From Xanthocytophaga flava (GTDB lineage: Bacteria > Bacteroidota > Bacteroidia > Cytophagales > 172606-1), in assembly GCF_030068545.1 (NCBI RefSeq), contig NZ_JASJOR010000017.1, positions 124,001 through 188,000 of the forward strand: 64,000 nucleotides of DNA. Direction: 5' to 3'. The stretch's first letter is position 1. Each line of letters begins with the position of its first letter. The notes under the pieces are model-generated. The model saw nothing but the letters and a program-made list of their open reading frames with translations. It was not told the DNA's origin and made no database searches. Below, in pieces: positions 1 to 9,881 of the stretch. The translations under genes were made by a program, and so were the position numbers.

Positions 1-55
1 ACAAACCTCTCCCAATAGTCTCTTCTAAAAAAATGGCTTTTACTATTATAAAAAT

Positions 56-424
56 ATGTTTATCAGTTTTGATTCCGACAGTGTTGACGGAAATCCAGCT
101 GCCAGTGTTTTCTATGAACTGCTAACTCAACACTGGCAGTCAGCGTTCAGTCAGAAAAGCAACAAGATAAAGCTAACTATCGAGTTATCGCTGGAAATAG
201 ATGCTATTATCCGCTCTCACATCTTCTCTTATGACATACTGGTAAAGGAGTGGCAGGCCAATAATTCTATTGAGTATCAGATTAAACTAGCAATTGGTAA
301 TTTATTATTTGATGCAGGAGCCATCCATCATCTGCCTTTTGATTATGAGAAGATGGATGAACTTATTGATGCCTGTGTAGCTGCTGCCAAAATCCATTAT
401 CCTGCACAACCTGTGGAGAGTTAA
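56..424 (+). CDS. Hypothetical protein, 122 aa
   Basis: I do not recognise this protein. It has no signal peptide, membrane segment or familiar motif, so it is probably cytoplasmic. It is acidic and looks mostly helical, with an N-terminal stretch rich in polar residues. The start is the first ATG in the frame, which lies in an A/T-rich leader as is usual for this group. The gene sits at the edge of the window, so upstream partners cannot be judged. A weak hairpin follows at about 476-496. Confidence 0.6.
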   Translation: MFISFDSDSVDGNPAASVFYELLTQHWQSAFSQKSNKIKLTIELSLEIDAIIRSHIFSYDILVKEWQANNSIEYQIKLAIGNLLFDAGAIHHLPFDYEKMDELIDACVAAAKIHYPAQPVES

Positions 425-475
425 TCATTATCCTATACTAGACAGAAATCACACCCTTAGTTACACAGTAATCCT

Positions 476-496
476 TAGGCATGGGTTTTTTGCCTA
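476..496 (+). terminator. Weak hairpin after the first gene
   Basis: TAGGCA at 476-481 pairs with TGCCTA at 491-496, with a T-rich loop. It is short and lies about 50 bases after the stop codon. It may be a terminator but could be chance. Confidence 0.3.
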
Positions 497-544
497 TTTC
501 AGATAAACACTTAACAATTCGTTACTATTATCTGATATAAAACA

Positions 545-787
545 ATGGCAAAGAAAAAAAAGAAGAAGAATAAAAATTCTTTATGGAAAAGCATTAAGCC
601 CTTCGCAAAAAATAACAAAGCACTTTTATCTATTTTGGGTGCTGTAGGCGTAGGAGCTGCTTTAGCTTCAGTGATTGGTACGGAGAAAGTAAATCAATGG
701 ATTGAGCAGGCCTCGGATGCTTTGAACCGACAAAGTACACCACTAAGTAATGGTCATGTCTCCAAGGTAAAGCCTTCTATGGGATAA
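545..787 (+). CDS. Small lysine-rich protein with one hydrophobic segment
   Basis: This 80-residue protein starts with a run of lysines (residues 3-10) and has a hydrophobic, glycine/alanine-rich segment at about residues 28-44 (LLSILGAVGVGAALASVIG). That pattern suggests a small membrane-associated protein with its basic end inside the cell. No family is recognised. The ATG at 545 follows an A-rich leader. It is convergent with the histidine kinase gene on the other strand, and a perfect hairpin separates them. Confidence 0.6.
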   Translation: MAKKKKKKNKNSLWKSIKPFAKNNKALLSILGAVGVGAALASVIGTEKVNQWIEQASDALNRQSTPLSNGHVSKVKPSMG

Positions 788-817
788 ATCCTGTTGAATT
801 TGCATTAGACAACCATC

Positions 818-867
818 CTATTACTATCAAGCTTCTGACAAAGTAGTAAGAAACTTGATAGTAATAG
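818..867. terminator. Bidirectional terminator hairpin, 14-bp stem
   Basis: The 14 bases at 818-831 (CTATTACTATCAAG) are perfectly complementary to 854-867, with a 22-base loop. It lies between two convergent genes and would end transcription from both sides. Confidence 0.75.
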
Positions 868-870
868 TAA

Positions 871-2454
871 TCAATGTCGTTCCAGATTGGGTAACCGGAC
901 CCGAAAACAACTACCTTGATTTTCCAGTGACTCCAGCCCAATAGTCCCTTTCAGTTTATCTACAGCCTGAGCAGCCAGGTATAATCCCAAACCAGCCCCT
1001 TCGGATCGTTCGGAAGCCCGGAAAAACATATCAAAGACACGAGTCTGGTATTGCTTTGCAATTCCGATCCCATTATCCCGAATTTCAATCAATGTTTCGA
1101 ATGAGCTACTGATAACCTTAATATCCACAATGGACCTTTCCTGGCTATAATTCCGGTAACGGATCGCATTATCTATCAGATGTGATAAAATCAATTCTAC
1201 CCGATCCGGATCTGTAACAAAGTGGCCGGATATCTGATAGTTAGTCTGTATAATAATAGTATCGTTAATAGGATGTATTTTTTTCATACCAGAAACAACA
1301 TCAGCAATTTGTTGTTCCCAGTCAATTGTCTGCGTTTGTAGCTGCAAACGCCGATTCAGTGAATATTTCAAAATTTCGGCAATGACTTTATCCTGCTTCT
1401 TCAGCACTTTTTGTCCCAAGTCCATATAGAGGTGAAGCTGTTCATTATTTAGTTGACTCTCTTCAGATTCCTGTCGAATTAACTCTAGTAAGCTCATCAA
1501 TGAAGCAATAGGTGCCCGAAGATCATGAGAGGTCTGATACACAAACCGATCCAACTCCTGATTGAGATGTTTGAGCTGATGATTTTGTTCATAACGTAAC
1601 TGACTGATCATTTTGAGTCGATGCAATGTACGAACAGTACCACGGGATAATGCAAAAGCCATGAGTGCCACAAAAATAAAAAGTCCTAGTGGCAAAAAAG
1701 GCCCTATGTGTAGAAGTCCTAATTCTCTTCCCCAGTCATTCACAAAAGCCAAGAGGACTGCACTAAAACCCAGCAAGTACTCCCGACTATCTGTTACCTT
1801 TTGTCTCCATGCTCCAACTAGTAGACCCCAGCTGTATATAGTAACAATTAATGTAAATAAACTAAAGCCTTGAAAAATTCCATATAGTAATTCTAGTGGG
1901 CTAACTAATGCCAAAACAGCTACAGGTGAACACACCAGACCAATAGTCAGGTAAAACCATTGGGGAAGTAAACGAGGAAAAGCGGAACGAATGTGTGATG
2001 CAAAAGCAAAAACAATTAATGCAAAAAACAAATAATTGAGGCGTACTACATTTTGAAGACTTATAGAAACAAATAAAAGAATAAATTCTTCATTATTAGT
2101 TATAATTTCTCCTACAGAAAGCAAACAAACGAAGGCAAAGTATAATGGCGGCTGATAATCTCTTCTATACCAGAATAACCCCAGAAAGGCCGCCAACAGC
2201 ATACATGAAATTAAACCAAAAGTGACTGCAATAGTCTGAAAATATTGCTGATGTGTAGGAATTCCATAGGTACTGGCACCGCTAGAAATAATAGGATTCT
2301 GATTCTGTACTGTGACAGCAGGAATATGAGTTTGTATGACCAAAGAATCCGTATGTAGAACAGACATCTGCGCATACCCAGGCAAAAAACAAATCCACAA
2401 TGCCAATAAAGCCACAAACAGTTTCCGGTCTGACCGGCCAGGAAGAAACATCAT
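871..2454 (-). CDS. 7TM sensor histidine kinase
   Basis: This 527-aa protein has a signal peptide (about residues 1-29), a short extracytoplasmic segment, then seven or so hydrophobic helices (about 70-285) resembling the 7TMR-DISM membrane module. A HisKA domain follows with the phosphoacceptor in TSHDLRAP near residue 310. The ATPase domain has an N box (LIDNAIRY), G1 (DNGIGIA) and G2 (GAGLGLYLA). It should autophosphorylate and pass the phosphate to a response regulator. The single-domain regulator gene about 450 bases away on the opposite strand is a plausible but unproven partner. The extracytoplasmic portion is much shorter than in classic 7TMR-DISM receptors, so the ligand cannot be guessed. 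Confidence 0.9.
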   Translation of the reverse strand: MMFLPGRSDRKLFVALLALWICFLPGYAQMSVLHTDSLVIQTHIPAVTVQNQNPIISSGASTYGIPTHQQYFQTIAVTFGLISCMLLAAFLGLFWYRRDYQPPLYFAFVCLLSVGEIITNNEEFILLFVSISLQNVVRLNYLFFALIVFAFASHIRSAFPRLLPQWFYLTIGLVCSPVAVLALVSPLELLYGIFQGFSLFTLIVTIYSWGLLVGAWRQKVTDSREYLLGFSAVLLAFVNDWGRELGLLHIGPFLPLGLFIFVALMAFALSRGTVRTLHRLKMISQLRYEQNHQLKHLNQELDRFVYQTSHDLRAPIASLMSLLELIRQESEESQLNNEQLHLYMDLGQKVLKKQDKVIAEILKYSLNRRLQLQTQTIDWEQQIADVVSGMKKIHPINDTIIIQTNYQISGHFVTDPDRVELILSHLIDNAIRYRNYSQERSIVDIKVISSSFETLIEIRDNGIGIAKQYQTRVFDMFFRASERSEGAGLGLYLAAQAVDKLKGTIGLESLENQGSCFRVRLPNLERH

Positions 2455-2900
2455 ACTCTACTACTCTTTTGTGTATATTCATCTACGAGCTAATTGGTAA
2501 GTCTGACCAGGAATTTATTCTTCTAATTTCTTAAAAAAGCAGACAAACTCCACTACTCACCCGATGAGTGACCTAGAGAATATATGGATAAACTTTTCAA
2601 AGATTCAACTTCCAAAGAAGACTGTTTTACTTTTCTAAACAAATAGTATTGATTTTCAAACACATTATTTGTCAAAGTCTAGACATTATCTATATTTATG
2701 AGAATTGACAGAGAACTAAAATTTGCGGATATTTTTCACTTAGTATACAACACAATCTATCTTTAGACCCGCAAAAGTTGGAGAGAAACAAGAAAATAGT
2801 TTTTCCAATTTAAGAACAAACACAAGAACTATTTACAGGTATTTATAATATAACATTAGGAATAACTTTTTCAGTGTATAATTTTTACCCACTTACCTGT
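2455..2900. other. Intergenic region between divergent two-component genes
   Basis: About 446 bases separate the histidine kinase start and the response-regulator ATG. It is A/T-rich and must contain the promoters of both genes, but I see no clear TAnnTTTG match, repeat or RNA element that I could defend. Confidence 0.4.
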
Positions 2901-3341
2901 ATGTTATATACTCAGATTAATCTATCAGGACCTATTCTTATCATTGAAGATGATGAAGATGATCAACTTATTTTAACCAGAATTCTTAAAGAATTGAATC
3001 TTGCAGATAAAGTTATCTATTTTTCTACCCCGATAGAAGCGTTAGATTATCTGCAACAGGCAACTGTCCACCCTTTTATCCTTATCTGTGACATTAATAT
3101 GCCTATGATTAACGGCATTGAATTCAAAAAACAGATTGATCAGGATCCAGTGCTAAAAGCCAAATGCACTCCTTTTATTTTTTGGTCCACCTCTATCAGC
3201 GACACACTTGTCCATCAGGCTTATACAGAAACAACCATTCAGGGATTTTTTCAGAAAAGCTGCAATTATAATGAGCTAAAACAGCAACTTTACTACATTC
3301 TGGGTTACTGGTACTATTGTCAGCATCCGGTTTTTGAGTAA
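2901..3341 (+). CDS. Single-domain response regulator
   Basis: The protein is one receiver domain with no output domain. The acidic pocket is in IIEDDEDDQ, the phosphoacceptor aspartate is in ILICDINMPM, and the conserved switch Thr/Ser is in FWSTS. It resembles the Rcp1-type regulators that act with PAS kinases in Bacteroidota. The frame is open further back to a GTG at 2874, but I chose the ATG at 2901, which puts the first strand close to the N terminus as usual (146 aa). It lies between two histidine kinase genes and could serve either. Confidence 0.88.
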   Translation: MLYTQINLSGPILIIEDDEDDQLILTRILKELNLADKVIYFSTPIEALDYLQQATVHPFILICDINMPMINGIEFKKQIDQDPVLKAKCTPFIFWSTSISDTLVHQAYTETTIQGFFQKSCNYNELKQQLYYILGYWYYCQHPVFE

Positions 3342-3640
3342 GACCATTCGATAAAATCATATTATTTGTCCATATTCTTGCCCAACTCTTTACTCTTTTC
3401 TACTTCGGTCTAGTAGTAAAGAACTGGTCCAGATAAAAAGCACGGCCCGTTTTTAAGCTTTTTAGTAAAATATCTATTCTTTATTTTCCAATCGCACTAT
3501 TCTTCCTATAGAACTCACAATCAATTACATACTATCATACAGAAGGGCATTATCTTTTATACTTAACTTTTATAGACACTAAGCAATAACGCTATACAGG
3601 CGAATTCAGCTGTATACCCTGGAAATTATACTTTTATTCG

Positions 3641-5641
3641 ATGAATGCATACCAGTTTTCTGAAGATGACTCTACAGAATATAAACGACTAAGATTCTCT
3701 TTGCAAGCAGCAGGAATTGGCACTTGGGATATAGACTTGATACAGAAAAAAATCTATCTGGATGACAGATGCAAAGAATTGTATGGATTCTCTCAAGAAG
3801 ACAAAGTAGACTATGAAAGATTGTGGCAACATGTACATCCCCAGGATTGGTCACAGGTACGAGAGGCTTTTACTAAAGCAATGAACACAGATACAGATGG
3901 AAAATACAGCATTGAATTTCGTATCACAGATTCTTCCAACGGACAATTACACTGGTTGCATTGTCAGGGGCAAGCTTATTTTACCAAGTCACAAGCGGAT
4001 GAGCAAGTGATAGCTTATAGAATTTCCGGAATAGCACAGGATATTACGGAGCAAGTAACTACCCGACAGATCCGTTGGGATAGTGAGCAGTATTTTCGGA
4101 GTTTGGTACAGGATACACCTGTTGCAACCATGATATTTCGTGGAAGGTCTCAGATTGTTGAAACGATTAACAATCCGATGCTTCAGATTATCAGTAAGGA
4201 TGCTTCAATTATAGGCAAACCCTTTCGAGAGGCTATGCCCGAACTGGAAGGTCAGGAATTCTTTGATTTGCTGGAAAAGGTATATCTTACCGGGAATCCT
4301 GTATTCCGCCATGAAACACCTGCCATACTCCTCACAGATGGAATTCTTACAACCAGATACTTTGATTTTATCTATAAACCTCTCTACGATCCCGCAGGTG
4401 AGATCTATGGTATTATTAATGTGAGTGTAGAAGTGACAGATCAGATGCTAATCCGTCAGCAGATAGAAGAAAAGAAGCAATTGGTTGAGCAAAGCGAAAT
4501 ACTGTTCAGAAGTCTGGTTGAAAACACACCAGATGTGATTACACGTTGGGATCAGCAACGAAGATTGATCTTTGCCAATAAAGCCTTTGAAACCAAAACA
4601 GGCGTTTCGAATAGTACATTATTGGGCAAAACCAACCTGGAAATGGGCCAACCTACTGATATAGCAGAGCCTTATATGGAAAGTTTGCAACGAGTACTGG
4701 ATAGCGGACAACCAGCCGACCATTACAATCATTTTCCGTCAGTGAAAGGTAACATGCATTACTATTCACGTTTGGTTCCAGAGTTTGGAGCTGATGGTTC
4801 TGTACAGGGGGTACTGGCAATTGCCAGGGATATTACGGATCTCAAAAAGATGGAAGCCATACTGGAAGAACGGGTACAACAACGTACACAGGAATTATTG
4901 ATGGCCAATCAGGATCTCCAACGTTCCAATGATAGCTTACAACAATTTGCCTATGTTGCGTCACACGATTTACAGGAGCCCCTTCGTAAAATTCAGACAT
5001 TCAGTTCTCTACTGCAACAACAATATGTAGATAAGTTGGAAGAAAGTGGTCTGGATCTTCTAGAACGTATGTCATCTGCAGGAGAGCGTATGTCTAAGCT
5101 GGTTAGTGATCTATTGGCCTATTCGCAAGTATCGACTCGTCAGCCGTCGTTTGGAATAGTTTCACTTCAGTCTGTTATGAACAATGTGTTAACCACGCTC
5201 GAACAAAAAATTTCGGAAACCAAGGCACAGATTGAGCTGGAGGAGTTGCCAAAGCTGAAAGGAGACGAACTGCAGTTAACTCAGTTATTCCAAAATCTAC
5301 TGTCTAATGCGATAAAGTATACTATTTCAAACCAGATTCCTGTAATTCGGGTTACTTCTCAACGTATTGAACGATCTCAATTAGATCCTCAGGTAAAGCC
5401 AACAGGTAATGCGCTGCACTTTTATCAGATATGTGTACATGACCAGGGTATCGGATTTGACAATCAATACAAGGATCTGATATTTCAGGTATTTCAACGA
5501 CTACATGGAAAACAAGAGTTTGTAGGCACAGGCGTGGGATTATCTATTTGCAAGCGTGTTGTCGAAAACCATGGAGGTACTATTACCGCCGACGGTATGC
5601 CGGGACAAGGAGCTATTTTTTGTGTATATCTGCCAGTATAA
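3641..5641 (+). CDS. Multi-PAS sensor histidine kinase
   Basis: This 666-aa protein is soluble and has three PAS domains (about residues 12-135, 150-275 and 285-405), a short coiled coil, a HisKA domain with the H box VASHDLQEPLRK, and a HATPase domain with DQGIGFDN and GTGVGLSICK. The DLQEP form of the H box is typical of phytochrome-like and Bacteroidota PAS kinases. The first PAS keeps the W-D pattern (GTWDID) of PAS_3-type domains. No cofactor can be assigned. The preceding response regulator is on the same strand, 299 bases upstream. Confidence 0.9.
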   Translation: MNAYQFSEDDSTEYKRLRFSLQAAGIGTWDIDLIQKKIYLDDRCKELYGFSQEDKVDYERLWQHVHPQDWSQVREAFTKAMNTDTDGKYSIEFRITDSSNGQLHWLHCQGQAYFTKSQADEQVIAYRISGIAQDITEQVTTRQIRWDSEQYFRSLVQDTPVATMIFRGRSQIVETINNPMLQIISKDASIIGKPFREAMPELEGQEFFDLLEKVYLTGNPVFRHETPAILLTDGILTTRYFDFIYKPLYDPAGEIYGIINVSVEVTDQMLIRQQIEEKKQLVEQSEILFRSLVENTPDVITRWDQQRRLIFANKAFETKTGVSNSTLLGKTNLEMGQPTDIAEPYMESLQRVLDSGQPADHYNHFPSVKGNMHYYSRLVPEFGADGSVQGVLAIARDITDLKKMEAILEERVQQRTQELLMANQDLQRSNDSLQQFAYVASHDLQEPLRKIQTFSSLLQQQYVDKLEESGLDLLERMSSAGERMSKLVSDLLAYSQVSTRQPSFGIVSLQSVMNNVLTTLEQKISETKAQIELEELPKLKGDELQLTQLFQNLLSNAIKYTISNQIPVIRVTSQRIERSQLDPQVKPTGNALHFYQICVHDQGIGFDNQYKDLIFQVFQRLHGKQEFVGTGVGLSICKRVVENHGGTITADGMPGQGAIFCVYLPV

Positions 5642-5682
5642 AAAGATTTTATCTTGTATCATTACAGTATAAAATCTTTTTA
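5639..5682. terminator. Terminator palindrome overlapping both stop codons
   Basis: Bases 5639-5652 (TAAAAAGATTTTAT) are perfectly complementary to 5669-5682, giving a 14-bp stem and 16-base loop. The left arm starts at the TAA of the PAS kinase and the right arm ends at the TAA of the convergent AraC-type gene, so the hairpin serves both transcripts. Confidence 0.8.
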
Positions 5683-7776
5683 AAGCAAATCTTTTTCTTC
5701 GAGTGAAGCTTTCAACTTTTTATGGTTATTCCAGAAACGATTTTCAATTTCATGCATAATGTTCCAGAATTCCGGATGTTTTTTAATAGAATCAACTTCT
5801 GGATTATCTGGCAATAAAAGAACCCAATACTGAAAATTTTCTTCTTTTGAGAATAGCTTCAGATGCTCAATTGCTTTAGTAGTATTGCCCTGATAGGCAT
5901 AATATTCAACCAGATTCAGATTTTTATAAATCGATTCATTACCATCTACAAATTCTTTAAACTGTTTAATAAAAACTTCTGATTCTTTCTTTTTACCCAT
6001 TTTTCCCCAAACAATTCCTATTCGCATACTTTCGTTTTTAAAAATATCTAACTGTTGCGCATCTTTGGTTGCGAGAAATTTCTGGTAGTATAAGTAAGAT
6101 TCTTTGTAATCGCGCATGAGAAAGCTGACCTTTCCCAGTTCTTGGGAGATGTAAAATCGACTGGTATCCCGAGCAAACTCCTTTTTAAAAAGCTGTTTAG
6201 CCTGTACAATATCCTTATTTTTGGCAAAAATAGCTCCAATCTTAATCCAGTTTGCAAATGGATTCTTTGGATAATAGTCTAACGACTTCCGGATATACAG
6301 AAGTGACTCATCTATAAAACCAGCCTGTAGAAAAGCATTGCTCAGATGCATATACGTGTAACTGGTATTAATAGAATCCTGAGACGGAACATTTTGCCTA
6401 ACTCCTCTCAACGCATACTCCAGGTATTTGTTTGTATCAGGAATATAGTTATTGTATAACTCTGACAGGAAATGAATGGCAAGATCTGAGTTTGGATTAT
6501 ACTCCAATGCTTTCTCCAGATAAGGTACAGCCTGCCTATATTCTCCTTTATGCATATAAAATAAGGCTTTCGCAACCAGACTTTCAGCTAACTTTGAGTC
6601 ATACAGCCAAGCTTTATCTGCATAACTACCCATTTCAGCCCCATACTTCTTTTCCGTTTGATAAAGATCCAGATAATAATAGGTCATAGCGGCATCAGCA
6701 TAGGCTAAGGCAAATTTTGGATCACGGCGGATGGCTTCATTAAAAGAAGGAATGGCCTTCAACAAACTTTCCCGTGTTCCCTGGGAGAGCATATCCTTTG
6801 CCTTCAGATAAAAGTCATAGGCTTCCAGATCTTCAGTAGGTACTTTTTCGATTTGTTTTTTCTCTTCAGGTGTAATGATCGCCTCAATCTCTTCTGCAAT
6901 ATTCTGAGCTATCTCTTGCTGCAAAGCAAAGATGTCTTTCGTCTCCCTCTTATATTGGCGTGCCCACAAATGTTTATCACTGCCCGCTTCTATTAACTGG
7001 ATATTTAATACAATCTGATCTCCAATCTTCTGTCCACTGCCTTCAATAAAATAGCTTACGTTCAGTTCTTTTGCCATTTCAGGAATGGAACGAGCATTAT
7101 TACGGTATTTTTCAGTGGAGGTCCGGCTAATGACCCGGAGCTCTTTTATCTTTTGAAGGTTAGTAAGCGTTGATTCCATTAGTCCATTAATTAAATAGAC
7201 ATTCGTAGAATCATTGCTGTCATTTTTAAAAGGCAGTACGGCAATTGATTTTTCCAATTGTGCGAATCTGGGAAAAGCCCCAAGATACCGTTTGGCGACT
7301 CCAATAATTACTACAATCACAAGTATGGCTCCACCCAAAATAAAAGCATTTCGTTTCCAGTTGGACTGACTTAAACTAGTGGAATTTTGCTCAACTGGCT
7401 GGAATTCTTCTGCCAGATCGGCCAGCATATCTCCTACTTCTCTTTTGCCAACTTCTCCGGGAGGATAGCCATAATATTCACGAAAGCATTTAATAAAATA
7501 GGATGTACTGTTAAACCCTACCTGATGCGATATTTCAGATACATTAAAAGAAGAACTTCGCAATAGTTCCATACCACGTCTGAGGCGTACCTGGCTAATA
7601 AACTGACTAACGGACAGATTAGTCAGCTTCTTTACCTTACGCAACAAGTTAGACCGACTCATATTCATAGCTTCTGCCAGCTCGGTTACTCCAAACTGCT
7701 CATTGGAAATATTCTCTTCTACAACAGCAGTAATCTGATGTAAAAAATCATTGTCAATGGATCGGCTTTCCAGCAT
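5680..7776 (-). CDS. AraC-type regulator fused to a membrane segment, TolB-like domain and TPRs
   Basis: The 698-aa protein begins with an AraC-type helix-turn-helix domain (about residues 10-115; LAEAMNMSRSNLLRKVKK and VGFNSTSYFIKCFREYYGYPP). A single membrane helix follows (about 145-165). Next is a domain of the TolB-N/FlgO type (KSIAVLPFKN, about 180-300) known from adenylate cyclase and regulator proteins, then TPR repeats to about residue 620. It probably spans the inner membrane, with the DNA-binding part in the cytoplasm and the TPR part outside, and would link an envelope signal to transcription. It is a stand-alone gene with divergent 5' space to the ankyrin lipoprotein. Confidence 0.88.
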   Translation of the reverse strand: MLESRSIDNDFLHQITAVVEENISNEQFGVTELAEAMNMSRSNLLRKVKKLTNLSVSQFISQVRLRRGMELLRSSSFNVSEISHQVGFNSTSYFIKCFREYYGYPPGEVGKREVGDMLADLAEEFQPVEQNSTSLSQSNWKRNAFILGGAILVIVVIIGVAKRYLGAFPRFAQLEKSIAVLPFKNDSNDSTNVYLINGLMESTLTNLQKIKELRVISRTSTEKYRNNARSIPEMAKELNVSYFIEGSGQKIGDQIVLNIQLIEAGSDKHLWARQYKRETKDIFALQQEIAQNIAEEIEAIITPEEKKQIEKVPTEDLEAYDFYLKAKDMLSQGTRESLLKAIPSFNEAIRRDPKFALAYADAAMTYYYLDLYQTEKKYGAEMGSYADKAWLYDSKLAESLVAKALFYMHKGEYRQAVPYLEKALEYNPNSDLAIHFLSELYNNYIPDTNKYLEYALRGVRQNVPSQDSINTSYTYMHLSNAFLQAGFIDESLLYIRKSLDYYPKNPFANWIKIGAIFAKNKDIVQAKQLFKKEFARDTSRFYISQELGKVSFLMRDYKESYLYYQKFLATKDAQQLDIFKNESMRIGIVWGKMGKKKESEVFIKQFKEFVDGNESIYKNLNLVEYYAYQGNTTKAIEHLKLFSKEENFQYWVLLLPDNPEVDSIKKHPEFWNIMHEIENRFWNNHKKLKASLEEKDLL

Positions 7777-8011
7777 AATAGTCGGATAACTAGAAGGTTT
7801 GTAAGCGTAAAAAGACAGAAAGTCTCCAAATACCTGACAGCACTTCGATAAGCCCAGTTAAGTACGGAAACAAGCTTTTTTGAAAGCAATTTACCTATTG
7901 AATTGATCAGTTGCATCATAATTTATATGGATGCGTCATAATTTATATAGCATTCTTCAAATTTAATGGTTTTGTCAGCATAGGTATTTAGTGCTGCCGG
8001 TAGCGACACCT

Positions 8012-8019
8012 TACCTTTG
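8012..8019 (+). promoter_or_regulatory. Promoter -7 element, TACCTTTG
   Basis: TACCTTTG matches the Bacteroidota primary-sigma -7 consensus TAnnTTTG and lies about 40 bases before the ankyrin lipoprotein ATG. The -33 TTG is not clear, which lowers confidence. Confidence 0.5.
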
Positions 8020-8057
8020 TATCATTACCTATCTCTAATACTTAACACACTCAAACA

Positions 8058-8639
8058 ATGAAAACACAATCCACAGACTCTTTACAGATAGTCAGTAAAA
8101 TCGCTTTCTTATGTATTTTATTGGTATTGGTTGCCTGTAAGCAGAAAGAAGAATCATCTGCGGCTTCAAAAAATGGAGCCAAGGCACCTGAAGTTGATAT
8201 CCATACAGCTATTGTAAAAGACGATATCAAAGCACTTCAGCAACACATTGAGGCAGGTACAGATCTGAATGAAAAGGATCCTTTTGGAGGATCCAGTCCC
8301 CTGATTACAGCTGCAGTGTTTGGCAAGACAGAAGCTGCGAAGATGCTGATTGATGCCGGAGCAGATCTGAATTTTAAAAATAAAGATGGCTCTACTCCTC
8401 TTCATACAGCTGCCTTCTTTTGCCGACCTGAAATTGTGAAGATGCTATTAGACAAAGGAGCAGACAAAACCATCCGAAACAACTTTAATGCTACAGCTTA
8501 TGAATCGGTGGCCACCCCATTCAAAGATGCAAAAGGAATCTATGATATGATGGGTAAGGCGCTGGCGCCCATGGGGTTAAAACTGGACTATGCCTATATT
8601 GAAAAGACTCGGCCTGAAATTGCCGCCATGTTGAAATAG
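8058..8639 (+). CDS. Ankyrin-repeat lipoprotein
   Basis: The 193-aa protein has a lipoprotein signal with lipobox LVAC (cysteine near residue 27), followed by ankyrin repeats at about residues 50-150, with the typical GSSPLITAAVFGKTEAAKMLIDAGAD-type helices and G(S/A)TPLHTAA turn. It should be anchored in the periplasmic or outer face of the envelope and act in protein-protein contact; the partner is unknown. It is followed after 31 bases by the acyltransferase gene, so the two are probably cotranscribed. Confidence 0.88.
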   Translation: MKTQSTDSLQIVSKIAFLCILLVLVACKQKEESSAASKNGAKAPEVDIHTAIVKDDIKALQQHIEAGTDLNEKDPFGGSSPLITAAVFGKTEAAKMLIDAGADLNFKNKDGSTPLHTAAFFCRPEIVKMLLDKGADKTIRNNFNATAYESVATPFKDAKGIYDMMGKALAPMGLKLDYAYIEKTRPEIAAMLK

Positions 8640-8670
8640 ATCATTCACCAGATTTTTGATTACTAAAACT

Positions 8671-9747
8671 ATGACACTAGCAGAAAGAAGATATGATATT
8701 GACTGGATACGGGTAATTGCGATAGGACTGCTTTTACTGTATCATGTGGCGATAGGGTTTCAATCCTGGGGTATGATGATTGGATTTATCACAACAGAAA
8801 AAACATGGGAATCACTATGGATTCCCATGGCAATGCTGAATGTATGGAGAATACCACTATTATTTTTTGTGTCTGGCATGGGTGTATATTTTTCGCTCCG
8901 TAACAGAAACTGGAGTGAGTTAATGGCAGAACGGGGTAAACGAATACTTATCCCCTTTATTGTTGGTACTTTCCTGATTGTTCCGCTACATATGTATGTA
9001 TGGCAATATTACTACCATATGGAGTCAAGCTACTCTCCCAGCCCTGGTCATTTGTGGTTTTTAGGTAATATCTTTGTGTATGTGTTCATTCTTTCACCTG
9101 TCTTCTTTTATCTTCAACTAAATCAGGATGGCAAAGTAGTTCAGGGCATGAGAAAATTGTTTAGTACACCATTAGGTCTATTCCCTATTATAGCTGTATT
9201 CATTGCTGAGGTTATACTGGTAGATCCCAGGCCTTACGAGTTATATGCTATGACATGGCATGGATTCTTTTTGGGATTCGGGGCCTTTTTTTTCGGTTTT
9301 TGCTTTGCTCTCAGTGGCTCCTCCTTCTGGCAAATGATGGGTAAATGGAAAATACTTTTTCTGACTATAGCCACTTTATTATTTATCATACGAATCAGAC
9401 AATTTACCGTACCTGGCTATCTGTTAGTACTTGAGTCAGATTGTTGGATATTTTCTGTTTTTGGATTTGCCTACAGCTATCTGAATCATCCAAGTAAAAC
9501 GTTAAGCTATTTAAGCCAGGCTGCCTATCCGGTGTATATTGTGCACATGGCTGTTTTGTATACAGGATCTCTGCTTATCTTCCCACTGAATATACCAGCA
9601 CCTGTTCAGTTCATCCTGGTTTTACTGTTTACTTTTGTCGGATGCTTTGTCTTGTATGAGCTAATCAGACGAATAGATATTCTTAGATTTTTATTTGGGA
9701 TGAGTAAAAGGGAGGCATCTAAAAATGCTGTTTCTCAAATTGTTTAG
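8671..9747 (+). CDS. Acyltransferase 3 family membrane protein
   Basis: This integral membrane protein (358 aa, about ten hydrophobic helices) starts with the motif RRYDIDWIRVIAIGLLLLYH, which carries the R-x10-H arrangement of acyltransferase-3 family enzymes. These enzymes acylate sugars or glycans at the membrane. The frame opens at a TTG (8656), but the ATG at 8671 puts the first helix in the usual place. No glycan operon surrounds it, so the substrate is unknown. Confidence 0.85.
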   Translation: MTLAERRYDIDWIRVIAIGLLLLYHVAIGFQSWGMMIGFITTEKTWESLWIPMAMLNVWRIPLLFFVSGMGVYFSLRNRNWSELMAERGKRILIPFIVGTFLIVPLHMYVWQYYYHMESSYSPSPGHLWFLGNIFVYVFILSPVFFYLQLNQDGKVVQGMRKLFSTPLGLFPIIAVFIAEVILVDPRPYELYAMTWHGFFLGFGAFFFGFCFALSGSSFWQMMGKWKILFLTIATLLFIIRIRQFTVPGYLLVLESDCWIFSVFGFAYSYLNHPSKTLSYLSQAAYPVYIVHMAVLYTGSLLIFPLNIPAPVQFILVLLFTFVGCFVLYELIRRIDILRFLFGMSKREASKNAVSQIV

Positions 9748-9782
9748 TTTCCTATATCTAGACTAGAGAGACAGCCTTAGGT

Positions 9783-9811
9783 GAGCAGCGATATACATTC
9801 TATCGCTGCTC
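9783..9811. terminator. Terminator hairpin between convergent genes
   Basis: GAGCAGCGATA (9783-9793) pairs perfectly with TATCGCTGCTC (9801-9811) around a 7-base loop. It sits between the acyltransferase and the convergent PAS kinase. Confidence 0.75.
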
Positions 9812-9881
9812 TATACATTTGCAGAAACGCAGAATATTGTTGAACTGAACTTATTGAAAAACCTTGAGCAAAATATATTCA

